Assembly (NCBI GenBank): GCA_001600095.1
Contig: BCIX01000004.1
Location: 500,586-564,585, forward strand
DNA length: 64,000 nt
Direction: 5' to 3'
From: Bullera alba
Taxonomy: Eukaryota > Basidiomycota > Tremellomycetes > Tremellales > Bulleraceae
In this document: positions 43,983 to 55,479 of the stretch, in pieces
How positions within the stretch are numbered: position 1 is the stretch's first letter
How the letters are laid out: the number at the start of each line of letters is the position of its first letter
Notes under the pieces: model-generated
What the model was told of the DNA's origin: nothing
Database searches by the model: none
What the model saw: the letters and a program-made list of their open reading frames with translations, nothing else
Made by a program: the position numbers and the translations under genes

Positions 43983-44537
43983 TCACTCATCTCCCTCCGC
44001 AAAATCCCGTATCTTCTTGAAGCCAAAGGCGTCGGAGAGAAACTCGAACACCGTGGCACTTAGAGGCTTCGCGCTCTGACCAAGGCTCTTCAGATCTTCA
44101 ACGAAGATATCCTTCGAGACACAATCATCTCGACTTACCACCTCGGTGCTGCTTTTGGAATCAGTGAACCCCTGTTTGCCCGTCCTGTGCAAGTTTTTCA
44201 GAAGCCAGATCTCCCCGTCGTCTCCGGACCACCCTTGCTCGTTGGACCCAGCCAGGTTCTGGCCGTAAAGTCCCCTAGCGATCTCGAGGACTGGTTGATT
44301 GGTTTGATTGATGATGTCCAGTTCAGTAGGAGTCGAAGAAAATTTCGGACCTAGGTTGTACGACTTGCAGCCTTGGTCCGATGAGCGGGTGTAGGTCTTG
44401 CCGTCGCTCATGATACCGACTTTGTCGTTGTAAACGGCGAGCCTGTGGCCATCGTAGCTAGCCCAAGTCTTCATGGGATCGGAAAAGGACGAAATCAGTA
44501 CGGTCTTGAGGGCGTTGAGATCTGCGATAGATGTCAT
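43983..44537 (-). CDS. Unknown ~180-aa family, member 2
   Basis: Intronless, 184 aa, starting MTSIADLNALK at 44537. The signature FSDPMKTWASYDGHRLAVYN and the second box MSDGKTYTR match member 1 most closely. The middle is more divergent, with LYGQNLAGSNEQGW. The C-terminus (VFEFLSDAFGFKKI) is helical and lacks the TY-x4-GF motif of the other copies, so it is the most diverged or a partly replaced copy. Same strand as the other three. Function unknown. Confidence 0.72.
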   Translation of the reverse strand: MTSIADLNALKTVLISSFSDPMKTWASYDGHRLAVYNDKVGIMSDGKTYTRSSDQGCKSYNLGPKFSSTPTELDIINQTNQPVLEIARGLYGQNLAGSNEQGWSGDDGEIWLLKNLHRTGKQGFTDSKSSTEVVSRDDCVSKDIFVEDLKSLGQSAKPLSATVFEFLSDAFGFKKIRDFAEGDE

Positions 44538-45319
44538 GGCTTGTCAGAGGACGTAGATCGGAAGTGTTGGATTGTAGAAGGTGGACCGCTGAGAGAGTGA
44601 GTACTATGCATGTCCAGAGTAATGTAGCTGGAATTGGCGTGAGATGAGCTCGGCAGAGAGTATACGCTCGAAGGCGTCAACGAAGTGCAGATTGTAAGCA
44701 GATTGGGAAGCCTTCCTGCACTTCGGCCGATTGTCTTAGGACAAAGGAAGTCCGCTGATTATGACGAGGCAAGACGTGCTCACTGCTAGCGAAGGCCGTC
44801 GCTAGAGCGTGCGGCATACCAGCGAAACACTTCGTCGCGTGTTTGAACTTTGACGCCTTCGCGCCTCTCTAAGCGCTGAGCGCTGAGCGCTGAAGCTTGG
44901 ACCCGGTGGTCCCACGATGAGCCCGAAACAGCGATCACTACGACCGCCTATGTGCAGATCTCACTGCAGGAGACCCGACTGACCCGAGTCTCCACGGCCA
45001 TGTACAGTCGAGCCGCGAGTTATGAGTGAGTCAGATTGAGTCGTGTGAGCCTGTGAGGTCGTGTACCAGAGTCCCTGTTTCCAGAAGATTCGAGTTGCAT
45101 CTGAGCCTATCTAAGCCGAATCGGGTCGCATGTGCTCCCTATCGGCTTATCCCATCGGACGAGTCGATCACGAACAGAGGGCGCGTGTCGGCCGGAGCCG
45201 GACTGCTTGCCACGCCTCTACTCCTCTACTATGGCTGGCTCGCGACGAGCCATAGATAATTGAGAACGAAGATGCACTTCAAAAATGGACTTCAACACAC
45301 CATCTTATCAGCCGCCTCC
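44538..45319. promoter_or_regulatory. Divergent intergenic region between member 2 and GNAT 1
   Basis: About 780 bp, the longest gap in the island. It contains a triplicated 7-mer (44873-44893). The only frame reaching GNAT 1 from upstream adds MRTKMHFK... (ATG 45260); the tandem copy has no counterpart, so this is taken as leader sequence. Confidence 0.4.
44873..44893 (+). repeat. Three tandem copies of GCGCTGA
   Basis: gcgctga repeats three times without change. Short; may be a replication slip or a clustered protein-binding site in the divergent promoter. Confidence 0.8.
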
Positions 45320-45944
45320 ATGACTGCAGCACTCACGTATAGAATAGCCAGAAAGGACGACTACGACCTCCTCCTACAATTCCGGAAGGAGTGCGGGTGG
45401 GGGATCCCAAAAGTTCAAGCAGGGTGGACAAACCCGGATTGCATCTACTGCGTTTTCGAGTATGGCGGTGAAGACGCCGGTATGGCATGTTGGGTGCTTG
45501 AGAAGGAGGGCTATCCAGAGGAAGCATCGCGGAGTACTGGTTCTGTTCATATAGGTAAGTCGATCACCGTATCATCAGGTCTGGGCTGATCTGGACCTGT
45601 CACTAGCATCCCTGTTTGTCCGGAAACAGTATCAAGGGCTGGGTCTGGGTCGTCAAGCGATGGATATCCTCGAACGAGAAGCCGCGGAAAAGTACAACGC
45701 TCAGTGGATCACGCTCGACACTGCAGCTTATGCCGGCGAAGAGAGGGATGGATATTGGTATGAAGACTTCACCAGGCCAGGACGGACGATAGCGTGGTAC
45801 GAGCAGAGAGGATACGAAAGGTACAAACCGAACACCCCGACCTTCCCATATCACCCTCTGCCTGACAACCCTGATCGTCTCCTCAGTGGTGCATTCCTTC
45901 GTAAGAGTGGCTCCTCGGTCTCCAGCAAAGGCGCCAATAGGTGA
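45320..45944 (+). CDS. GNAT-family N-acetyltransferase, tandem copy 1
   Basis: Two exons, 45320-45554 and 45607-45944 (190 aa), with a phase-1 intron (gtaagt...cactag). The start MTAALTYRIARKDDYD begins directly with the GNAT first strand and helix, and matches copy 2. The acetyl-CoA motif A is VRKQYQGLGLGRQAMDILERE, with Q-x-x-G-x-G. Then come ITLDTAAY and a GRTIAWYEQRGYERYK motif (the GNAT C-terminal Tyr region). GNAT enzymes move acetyl from acetyl-CoA to an amine. The substrate cannot be told: small amines and protein N-termini are both possible. About 80% identical to the next gene. Flanked by unknown-family genes on the other strand. Confidence 0.88.
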
Positions 45945-46512
45945 AGAATGGTGAGGCGGGTGGATTCGAGTTATGGTAAGGCCAACGTCAGAATCATCAT
46001 ATATTCGCTTGTATTGTACAATCGTACCACCATGTACAAATACAGCAGCAGGTACTTATCGCCCAGCGAAAAGCATTCTCTAGTTCCAGCTCTAGATGAT
46101 GCATGAACGATGATAGACGATCGTGCGAGATACGCCAGACATGGTGCAATTCCGGAGTTCGGATCTCCGGTGGCTTCGAGTGACGCTAGATGATCGCAAA
46201 GAACCGAGTTCGAGTCGATTTTTGTCGGATTGCAAGTGGCCGCATGTGGTCCCATCTGCTCATATTGGCTCTTGCAAGCTTCTGCCTGCCTCTGCCAAGG
46301 ATCAAGTTCTTACGAACCACGGAGGCAGGGTTGCACATACGAGCAGGTTTATTATTAGGCAGCCGGTCTCGCGACAGCGCGAGAGTCCACTTCGCATACG
46401 AGCTGTAACTCTCACTGCCGAGGGAAGGTCCCAGACTGCAGAGTGTGGAGATAATATATACAACGAGTAAAGCAACACTTCGAATGAAACATCCCCTCAC
46501 CCCGACATTGTC
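45945..46512. promoter_or_regulatory. Intergenic region upstream of GNAT 2, TATA-like box at 46451
   Basis: About 570 bp between the tandem acetyltransferases. ataatatata at 46451-46460 lies about 55 bp before the ATG, suitable for a core promoter. No gene seen on either strand. Confidence 0.4.
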
Positions 46513-47156
46513 ATGACCGCAGCGCTCACGTATAGGATCGCCAGGAAGGACGACTACGACCTCCTCATACAGTTCAGGAAGGAGTGTGGTTGGGGAGTTG
46601 GGACCTTGGAAGAAGGATGGACCAACCCGGATCACATCTACTGCGTGTTCGAGTATGGAGGCGAGGATGTTGGAATGGCATGTTGGGTCCTAGAGAAGCA
46701 GGGCTACCCCGAGGAAGCATCACGGAGCACTGGCTCCATCCTGATAGGTGAGTCACCTTCCCTGCCTTCATCCTCGTCAGAGCATATGGTGACTCTACTG
46801 ACTCGTTGACAGCGTCCCTCTTTGTGCGGAAACAGTTCCAGAGGTTGGGTATTGGTCGCCGGGCGATGGATATCCTCGAACGAGAAGCCGTCGAACGGTA
46901 TGATGCCCAGTGGATCACTCTCGACACTGCCGCCTACGATGGTGAAGACAGAGGTGGATATTGGTACGAAGACTTCAACAAACCGGGCCGGACTATAGCG
47001 TGGTATCAGCAGAGAGGATACGAACGGTACAAGGAGAACAAACCGACTGTCCCGCACATCAGTCCCCTTCCCGACAACCCAAATCGCCTCCTCAGCTCCG
47101 CTTTCCTCCGTAAAAGCAGGTCCTCGGTGTTGAACGAAGAGATCAGCAGGCGATGA
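46513..47156 (+). CDS. GNAT-family N-acetyltransferase, tandem copy 2
   Basis: Exons 46513-46747 and 46813-47156 (192 aa). Exon 1 has exactly the same length (235 nt) and splice phase as copy 1. MTAALTYRIARKDDYDLL is identical at the start; motif A is VRKQFQRLGIGRRAMDILERE. It ends in a Ser/Arg-rich tail (LRKSRSSVLNEEISRR). The intron is 65 nt, longer than the 52 nt of copy 1. Differences cluster in the loop after GWG (copy 1 IPKVQAG, copy 2 VGTLEEG) and in the tail, so substrate choice may have shifted. Confidence 0.88.
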
Positions 47157-47618
47157 GCAGCTTGGTCTGCGCACATGCCTGGTCCCCTCGCCAAGGGGTT
47201 CAGCAGCTGGTATAGGTTGCAAGTACCATGCGCATGTACGCTGCCGAGCTCATACTAATCGAGTTCTTCTTATGTGGAGCACAAACGTCTCGACCAGCTG
47301 GATGGGCAAAATCCCTGAGTTGCAAAATGGTATTACTGAGCTGATCTCACGAGGGCGACTTTGCGAGTCTTCATCCGCCTTCTCGCATGCCGCAACTTAG
47401 GGCTTCTGGCAGACAAATCCTGGGACGGGGGCCAATCGTTACCATCATTAACTTTAAGGCTCGACGGGAAAGTAGAGTATACGTACAAGCCAAAAAGTGC
47501 TGCATGATAATCACAACTAGCCTCACACCTGAACGTGATAAGCTCATCCTCTTGACTATCACCTCTGAGAATCGGCATCGTCCTCGATCATAACCTTCCG
47601 TGCGAGAAGAGGATTCGA
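47157..47618. other. Convergent intergenic region between GNAT 2 and member 3
   Basis: About 460 bp with no supported gene. Confidence 0.4.
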
Positions 47619-48152
47619 CTACTGTGCACCAAGGCCAAGCGCTCGCATCGCCCACTTCGTCATTTCGGAAGTCTCCTTGACGTGGAACCCAGTCTTCTTC
47701 GCATAGGTGAGTTCGCCGACAGTATCAACATGGATATAATCGTCTGGCTCTCCTGGCGACGACGTACTGATTTTCGTCTGTCTGTCGCCGATCCTGCAGA
47801 GGTTGCCCATTGCCGTGTTCGCCGTTCTGGCTAAGACTCGGAAGTTGGTGCTGACATCGGGATAACGCGGAGTATCGATTTGTCGAAACAAGTAACTTCG
47901 CCCTCGCATACTGTTCACCGCGTCCATCATATCGTCAATCCAGTCTTGAGGAACCTCCGCGGTGGAAGGGACGCAGCTGACGGTGCCATCCTGGATGCGG
48001 TGAGCGGTCTTGTCACCGTCGGTCATCCATGCCTCGTCTTCGTTGAACACGAGGGTCTTACCGTCCCAATGACTTCCGCAGGTCTTGGTGGGGTTTGCAA
48101 ATTTTGAGCAGAGGGCGGACTCCACTTCGGCGTGATCGTATGGTTGGGTCAT
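47619..48152 (-). CDS. Unknown ~180-aa family, member 3
   Basis: Intronless, 177 aa, ATG at 48152 (MTQPYDHAEVE), chosen because member 4 starts MRKPYDHAEDE. Signature FANPTKTCGSHWDGKTLVFN, with Cys where members 1-2 have Trp, then EAWMTDG. Later VNSMRGRSYLF corresponds to VNSMRTDD of member 4, and GELTYAKKTGFHVKET to GSLAYDKESGFQKEET. Members 3 and 4 are the youngest pair. No TM or signal sequence. Function unknown. Confidence 0.75.
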   Translation of the reverse strand: MTQPYDHAEVESALCSKFANPTKTCGSHWDGKTLVFNEDEAWMTDGDKTAHRIQDGTVSCVPSTAEVPQDWIDDMMDAVNSMRGRSYLFRQIDTPRYPDVSTNFRVLARTANTAMGNLCRIGDRQTKISTSSPGEPDDYIHVDTVGELTYAKKTGFHVKETSEMTKWAMRALGLGAQ

Positions 48153-48563
48153 CTTGTAATACTGATTGTGACGCGTAGTTCGTTGCGTATACAGCGGCAA
48201 GCTAAGATCATAAGCCGATCAGCTGCAAGCAGTCGACAGTGTCCTTTGCAAGCTGACTCACCTGCTCCTCGCCGTAACCCCGTCCTTTGTGTCTAGCTGT
48301 CAGTCTTCAGCGGCGATATGTGGCAGTACTTGTTCCAGCTGAGCGTCAAATGTCGACCGCGCGCAGTCTGGTCGTGACCGCTCACTGGCCACAGCGTTAC
48401 GCCTAGAGGCGCTCGCTTATCGTGTCCGTCAGTATGTTGTCAAGGACGGGAAACCGTTGCAGAACTCTTGGCGGGACTCAGTGGTGATGCATATATCAGC
48501 TCAAGTCCTTAGTCCCCGTCAAAACGGATACTTGATCACAGAAGGGCAAGATCGTACAGGCAT
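48153..48563. other. Intergenic stretch between members 3 and 4
   Basis: About 410 bp, promoter of member 3; no gene seen. Confidence 0.4.
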
Positions 48564-49112
48564 TCACTTGCTGCCGAGACCAATCATACTCAGCGCTGTC
48601 TCTGTCCAGGTCTCCTCCTTCTGGAACCCAGATTCTTTGTCGTACGCGAGCGAGCCCTTGTGCTGCACACCGATCCAACCATAATTCGTCTTGTAGCTGT
48701 GCGTGAGCATAGGCCCAATTCTGTAGAGGAGGCCAGGTGGCTTGTTGGTCGCTGGTTGGTCTGTGAACTCAAAGTAGCATCCCTCTGTGACCCGGCGCGG
48801 CATCCGCGCACTCATGTCAAGGTGTCGGTGCAAGTAACTTTCCACTCCAGTGGAATCGTCGGTTCGCATGCTATTGACCGCTTTCGTCATAGCGTCAGTC
48901 CATTCCTTGGTCGTCGCCTCGTCAAGCGGCGGATTGATTTCCACTGGCCCGTAGATGAGATGAGCTGTGTGCTCTCCGTCAGTCATCCACGCCTCATTCT
49001 CGTCAAAGACGATCGTCTTGTTATCCCATCGGGTCCCACAGGTCTTGGTAGGGTCGGCGAATTGCGAGCAAAGCGGGTATTCGTCCTCGGCATGATCATA
49101 GGGTTTGCGCAT
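48564..49112 (-). CDS. Unknown ~180-aa family, member 4
   Basis: Intronless, 182 aa, ATG at 49112 (MRKPYDHAEDEYPL). The frame stays open upstream but homology to member 3 starts here. Signature FADPTKTCGTRWDNKTIVFD and EAWMTDGEHTAH. The middle has VESYLHRHLDMSARMPRRV; the C-terminal motif is GSLAYDKESGFQKEET, ending SMIGLGSK. Last gene of the island: its start faces the 3' end of eIF3d, also on the minus strand. Confidence 0.75.
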   Translation of the reverse strand: MRKPYDHAEDEYPLCSQFADPTKTCGTRWDNKTIVFDENEAWMTDGEHTAHLIYGPVEINPPLDEATTKEWTDAMTKAVNSMRTDDSTGVESYLHRHLDMSARMPRRVTEGCYFEFTDQPATNKPPGLLYRIGPMLTHSYKTNYGWIGVQHKGSLAYDKESGFQKEETWTETALSMIGLGSK

Positions 49113-49359
49113 ATTGAAAGTTGCTGTTCTGGACTCGATGAGGGTGGCGATGAAGGTGTACAGCTCGTTTGTCGTGCGGTTCTTATGGCATCGGTTGGCT
49201 CTTCGATGTGCTGAACATAGCCATAGTCCCGTCCTTTGTACCTGATGAAGGACTGATGATGACGATTTGTGGCACATGGTCGCAGGCTCCATTCTGCCAC
49301 TTGCCGATCCTATACTGTACCAAATGCATTGTCTGATGCGTTGTATCATCATGGCGACT

Positions 49360-51329
49360 CTACTCGTCGTCCTCCATCTGCTCCTCATCAATGTCTCCAG
49401 CGTCGAATGCGTCAGATGGGACGCTGTACAACTTGATCGATGGCTACAGGGATGTCAGTGGACATTCAGTATGGAGGCGATGGAGGCGAGCTTGCGACTC
49501 ACGTTGTTTGGATCCTTGACCAAGATGTATTTACCCTCTGGCTGCTTGAGCACGAGATCGGCAATGGTTCGGACGATGCCCCAACCGTTTGCCAACGAGA
49601 CGTTCATCTGCCTGGCAAAGTCTAGAGGCTTGTACGACTGCACGCCGACAATGACGTGTCGCTGCGCGTCCTTGGGGTTCGCTCGGGTAATGTATCTAGG
49701 TGGAATTGTGAGCTGATTTCAGGTACACAGAGTCCGGTCAGCTCACCCCATCTTCATCTGGTCGGCACCGGCGAGAACACCCTGAACGGCCCATCTGGCC
49801 AATTTGGCAGAGTTGTTCTTCATCTCTCCAGCGACAATGGCACCCTTCTGCGTGTCCAAGTTCTTCCTCCAGTCAAGGGCTTTACCGCCAAGACCGCTTC
49901 CGGGGGCGAACCGAGGATCAAACTCGTTGAGAGCCTTGACAGTGATGAAGCTGTCCTTCTTGCCCTGGTACGCGTCGACCTCGGTTCGGACGATGATGTC
50001 AAGCTCCTCGTCCTCGCTGATTGACAGGTCGAATTTACGGTATCGATACAGGCACGATGCCAGTGGCTCGGTCTCGTCTTCGGCAGAGTAGAAGGGGTTG
50101 GGCGAGGGCTGGTAGGATTTTGTTGAGGCGGCAATGACTTGCGAGGAGAAGTTCTGGTTGATGTAAGTGGCCTCGAGGGAGAGCGAAGCAGGGGAGTTGA
50201 TGTTGGTTGGGTCATCCGAGTCGGCTGGGGGGTCCGCAGCATTCTCGTTGACGGTGATGTAGTCGAACGGTCCACCTTCCCGCTTGTCGAGGAAGAGCTG
50301 ATCGCCTCGTCGATCCAAGATGAGATCCCACGAGTTGACGGATCGAGGCGTCGTCATCAGAACCGAAAGAACAGAATCGGTAGCGAACACCTTGGCCGCT
50401 TTGGACTCGGAAAGCTACAGCGGATCAGCATGTCGTATTACAACTCTGACTGATTATGACTCACCTTGTTGATGATAGGGTCATCAGATGTCGACTCGTT
50501 GTATCGCACTCGGTCGATGATCTCGAGCGGCTTCTCATTCCTGGTGTTGATTCGGTCAAAGACCTTGTCATAACCCTGGATGGTACCGTGAGACTCGCTA
50601 CAACGAATATCAGAACTTATACTTCTTTAAACGACAGCTCTTCTCCACTCACAGGTCCTCGGGCTGGTCCACATTGAGGTTGAGTTTCGCCAATCTCGTG
50701 AACTCGACCTCTTCCAAAACGTTCCAGTCTGCTCCGATCGTGACCGAGGAGTCCCGCGTTCGCTGAGGCTGTTGACATCCTTATTAGCTACGTTCTCGAC
50801 ACGGTTTATAGCTACTCACCTTGTTCCAGTCACCATAGCCACCTCGGCCGCCTCTACCGCCTCTACTCGTGAAACCGCCCCGGGGTTGGAAGGCAGTACC
50901 TCGTCCTCGGGCACCACCTCGAGCGCCACCCCTGGCTCCTCCTCGCCCCCTAATGGGCAGCCTGCTCCTGTTTCCAGCAGCAGCTCCGCTTCCGACCAAA
51001 GAGAAAGACTTCTCATCCTCCTCGTGAACGTAACCAAAGGCGTTCGACTCTGAAGCTCCATAGGCCTCCCTTCCTTGTCTTCTACCGCCATAAGCTCTGT
51101 TTTGCCTTCCTCCGTCCGCGCCCTGCTCGTGCCAGTCGGCTATCCTGGTGATCTTGTCACTTTTGGAGAATGGGGCATATGGAATGCTAAAGGCGGTCAG
51201 CACAAGCCTTCTAACTGTCGAACTGAGATTGACTCACTCGTTGAACTGAGCTGGAAGGGAGCTCGTGCTCGGACCCCAGCTTCCATCCTCGTTATCCTTG
51301 ATAGGCGGGAGAACAAAGTCTAGCGCCAT
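49360..51329 (-). CDS. Translation initiation factor eIF3 subunit D
   Basis: eIF3d belongs to the eIF3 complex on the 40S subunit and in some species binds mRNA caps. The N-terminal exon starts [21 protein letters not shown]. It is followed by [17 protein letters not shown], a region with [15 protein letters not shown] and a Gly/Arg block ([25 protein letters not shown]), then YGDWNK. The catalytic-like core follows: [93 protein letters not shown]. The end [22 protein letters not shown] is acidic, as is usual. The motifs are those of Moe1/eIF3d. The tandem RGG block is longer than in many fungi and predicts RNA binding. Confidence 0.94.
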
Positions 51330-51581
51330 TTTTGATATCAGTCTATTTGTTTAAAAATGTCTCTGCTCGACGTTGAAAGCAGTCTCTATGCTACCCAGCA
51401 CGCAGCGCACGCCGACACAAAAAAGGGACGAAATTCAACGGGATCAAATCGATCTTACTATGGATGGCAGCGACTTTGAATTAGCCACCCACTTTAAATT
51501 TACGATTTTCAGACGACCACCGTCCAACTGCTTCAACACCTAGAGCTAGCTACAACCTAGTCAAACAGGTCATCAGGCAAC
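51330..51581. promoter_or_regulatory. Divergent promoter of eIF3d and NAN1
   Basis: Only about 250 bp separate the two starts. Several A/T-rich tttaaatt stretches (51480-51505) may act as core elements. Both genes serve translation or ribosome production, so shared control is plausible. Confidence 0.45.
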
Positions 51582-54500
51582 ATGGACGAGCCTATGCCTG
51601 AAGCTGGACCATCCAGCATCACCCAGCCAAGGGTTGACTCGGCAAAAAAAGCAAGACGAAACAAGAAACAGGCATCGCGGCCTATCAACGAGGATGGTCT
51701 TTCGACTCCATCCAAATCGGCGGCTCACGGTCTCGACTTCAAGTCCAGTACGCCACGCGCAGCCACAGGCCAGAATGGCGTACTCACTCCAAAGAGTAGC
51801 AACAAGGCTCTCCGCCAAACGCAGCAGCCAGGTGGGCCCGTAAACAAACCACAAGTGAATGTCAAGCAGAAGAAGAAGCAGAAGGAGCGAGAGAGCCATG
51901 ACACTCGGTTCGAGGACTGGGCGTGTGTGTCCATCGCGCAGAATCAGATATCCAAGGTACCTGCAGTGTGGTCGAAAGATGGCAGGTGAGTTGCTGCTCC
52001 CGGACCAGATTCAGATTCTTGGGATTCCCTACTGACTGTGAGCAGATTCTACTTTTCCGTATCAAATACCTCGATACACATCCACTCTTCGGTCGCCCCA
52101 GCCTTCACTCGACTGTCCACCCTGTCGTCCTCGTCGAGAGGTGGCCATCGCAAAGTAATCACTGCGCTTGCACTGCATCCAACAAACCCGATGCAAATAT
52201 TAACCGCGTCAATGGACGGTACGGTGAAGATCTGGGATTGGGTGGAGGGGCGTCTCATCCGAACGATCGACATCGCTCAGGATGGTCATGTGCACCACCT
52301 GTGTTTAGGCCAGGTCGCCGGCGTGTGGACCATTTTCGCGGCGGCCAGTGTCGTCAAGCCAGGCAGAAAAGCTCAAAAAGATGGTGAGTAGAGCTGGTCA
52401 CTTTTGTATGATCATGCTAAGTGGTCTTGCAGGATTCCACTTGAAGCACCGGATCTTTCGCGCATCCTTGGCTGCGCCCCCCCTTGGACAGGAAGCGACT
52501 TCCGTGCGAGAGTTTGGAAAAGTCTCCGCTATACCCGCCGCCCTGTTCATCTCCCCCCGCTCAACTTACGTCGTCGCCCTTGTCGCTTTCAAGGCACACA
52601 CCTTCCGTCTCCCCACTACGACGTCGAACGACGATTGGAAGGCGACTGTCGTCAAATTCGTCTCGGATCAACAATTCACTTGCGGAGCTTTCTGCCCCGA
52701 CAACGCCATTGGTGTGAACGCTCAAAGCGAGGAATGGTTCGCCACGGGTGACGCCAAGGGTGTTATCAGGCTTTGGCATGGGTTGGACGCTGCTTTTCAA
52801 CAGCTTGATCAAGCAGCTACGACTCTACCGATGAACGGCGACGACAAATCGTCCAATAAGATCGTATATCCCGATATGGAGAAACGCCTGCCTACGACCT
52901 CGCTCCACTGGCACGCTCACGCCGTGTCCGCAGTTGCCTTCACCCCTTCCGGCGCTCAATTGCTCTCTGTGGGAGAAGAGAGTGTACTCGTGCAATGGCA
53001 TCTCGCGAGTGGGAGGAGGGAGTACGTTCCGAGACTTGGAGGTCGAGCGATCATCAGTCTCGCCGTGAAGACAGGCGGCCGAGGTGTAGAGGAGGAGTGG
53101 TGGATGACCTTGGCGGACGGCGCCATGGTCCGAGTTGGTGAATCTTCTGGCCTCGTCTCGAGCATAGGACAAGGAGTTCGGTTAGGTGAGTGGGGTGACA
53201 TTTTTGATCCCGTTATTCGACAAACTTTTGCTTCCTTCGAAATTTCTAATCCTCTTGCTTTTCACAGATCCACTTCGTCCTCAGTCAGACACTCTACCTT
53301 ATCCCCTCCTCGTTCACCCACCCACAAAGTCTCTCGTTCTCCCCTCATCACACCCTTCAACCCTCCAATTCATCGACCCTTCGGCTTCTTCCGTCCTCTT
53401 CGACCTAGAAGTCGCACCTTCGAACCGAGTCTCTCGTCGGGACGAGCAAGAGCTTGAGCCTGTTTCCGTGGAAAATGTTGCGTTCAACGATGCCGTCCAA
53501 GGCTCTAGTCGCTGGATGGCCAGCGTCGAGGGCAGACAAGGTGACGACGTAGAAGGCGGCGGTCTAGTCAGAAACTTGAAAATCTGGAAATGGGACGGTG
53601 CAAAGTGAGTTAGGTCTCGACTGGAGCTATGTGAACAAGTCTAATACCTTCGCGCAGATACGTCATCAACACCCAGGCACCTAGACCTCATGGCTCGTCT
53701 ACGGTCTCGAAAGTAGTCTTCTCCTCCCCGAAGAACACTTTGAGTAGCCCAGGCGCGGCTGTGAGCCACCCATACCTGCTCACAGCGTCCACCGACGGTG
53801 TCGCCAAGCTGTGGCACGTGAAGCAAGCCAAACGTGCGGATCAAGGTGAGCAAATTATTCAAACCTCACTCACCATCTCCCACCCCTTCTCCGGATGACA
53901 AGCAAATACATTACATTACAAACTTTCCGCACGCATCTGCTTGGGGACGAACATTCTGCAATCCTGAACACTGCGATACTCGAGACTCTTCATGTCCAGT
54001 AATCTAGAGAATTAGCTGACAAGCTTGTTAGGCAAAGTCAAAAGGGCAACTCCTCTATTCGACTGTAAGTACCGTGCTCTCTACTTGACCTCTACCTTCT
54101 CTCCCCGCCCGAAGATGAATAAACTTTATTCAAGCTCAACAGTCCGAATACAAAACTGTGGACATCCTTTTCTTCAACCCTCTGAGGGCACATTCACCAT
54201 TCCGCGTCATGATTACCGATCGTATGGCCTGAGTCGCTGACATGTAACACCGACAGTGTATTGGTCAACTCGGTCGACGTTCTCGTATCGATCGTTGCCG
54301 ATTCACGATGCGGCGTTCTCGCCCGATGCCACGATCCTGGCCCTTGCCCATGGCAGTCTGGTCACCCTTTGGGATGTGGAGAGCAACTCCCTGCTCAAGA
54401 CCTTGAGCACGGGCAATGACGGTGCCCACCAGATCTCCTTTGTTGGCTCAGAGGGGCGTTGGGTCGTGGCTTTGGCTAGGACAAGGGGTGTTACCGTTTG

Positions 54501-55479
54501 GGACCTTCTCTCATGTGAAGGTGAGTTAGCTGAGAGTTTAGCCCGGAAATCAGCTGATCACCACTTGCGAACAGCCACTTGGTCGAGACCTACACCTTGT
54601 AATCGACTGCTGGTTCCCTCCGGGTCTTCCACGTTCATTGTCGCCCAAACGCCCTCTCACGAACGAGAAGAGACCATACTCCACGTTTTCACTCCCACCA
54701 ACCCAGTTCCTCTACGGCAGATCGTCTTGCATGACAAGATCGGTCGCCTGGTGGTGTTGCCAACTTCCGCTTCGTCCTCGTCTCTGCAACTGGCTGGTGT
54801 CTCGTCCACCGGCGAGGTGTTTAGGTTTGGTGACGACATTGCCCCTGCTCCTCATCAGCGAGCCGTCAAGGTCAACGACCACGCTGGCAACAAGGCACAA
54901 TCGTCGATCTGGCAGGAGATGTTCGGTCGAGATGCCTTCTTGGAGATTGAGCCAGTCGAGGAGGTCCCAACTGTCAAAAAGACCTCGATTGGGAAGAGCG
55001 GTAAATTTGTGGACGTGTACGAGGGCGCAAGTCACACCCTGCCACCGGTCTCACTACTCTTCGACTCGTTCATGGAGGAGTTGTTGGGTCAAGAGACACC
55101 TGCCAACAAGCCCATTTCAGCATCCGGCAAGGGTGATTCCGATTCGATTCTTTACGACGTCGAACCACAGGTCCAGCTTGACAACCCCTCGCTCAAGGCC
55201 AGGTCAGCCGACCGCACCGTGACGGACGCAGAGGTCGCCGACCTGCAAGTCTTCTTCAAGACGGTGCTTTCGACTGCTGCGCCGCCCAAGCCAGCTGCCA
55301 TGCCCAATGGTGTTGCCCACAAGGTCAAAGCGCCTGCAAGGGTCGTATCCCAGGCCAACGGTCACAAGGCCAAAAGCACTTTGACGAACGGCGATCTCGA
55401 GGAGGACGGGAACAGAGAGGAAGTGGCTAGTGATAACAAGTCTAGAGGGAAGAAGAGAAAAGCAGTCAAAGGGAACTGA
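51582..55479 (+). CDS. NAN1: WD40 small-subunit processome protein, NAN1/Utp17 (WDR75)
   Basis: Subunit of the t-UTP subcomplex needed for rDNA transcription and 18S processing in the nucleolus. The N-terminus is Lys/Ser-rich (KKARRNKKQ). WD40 blades follow: GGHRKVITALALHPTNP with DGTVKIWDW, FVSDQQFTCGAFCPDN with DAKGVIRLWHG, HAHAVSAVAFTPSG, a middle half with LKIWKWD, DGVAKLWHV, and a second propeller with HDAAFSPDATILALAHG and VTLWDVESN. The C-terminal helix region (LLFDSFMEELLG) and a Lys-rich tail ending GKKRKAVKGN follow. Exons are separated by short introns; a ~180-nt interval before 54035 leaves a small exon (GKVKRATPLFD) whose splicing is inferred. The family is clear; the middle is less certain. 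Confidence 0.85.

Noticed and set aside
45260..45319. Upstream ATG extending GNAT 1 by 20 residues
   Set aside because: The tandem copy starts at MTAAL with no matching extension, and GNAT folds begin directly at this strand.
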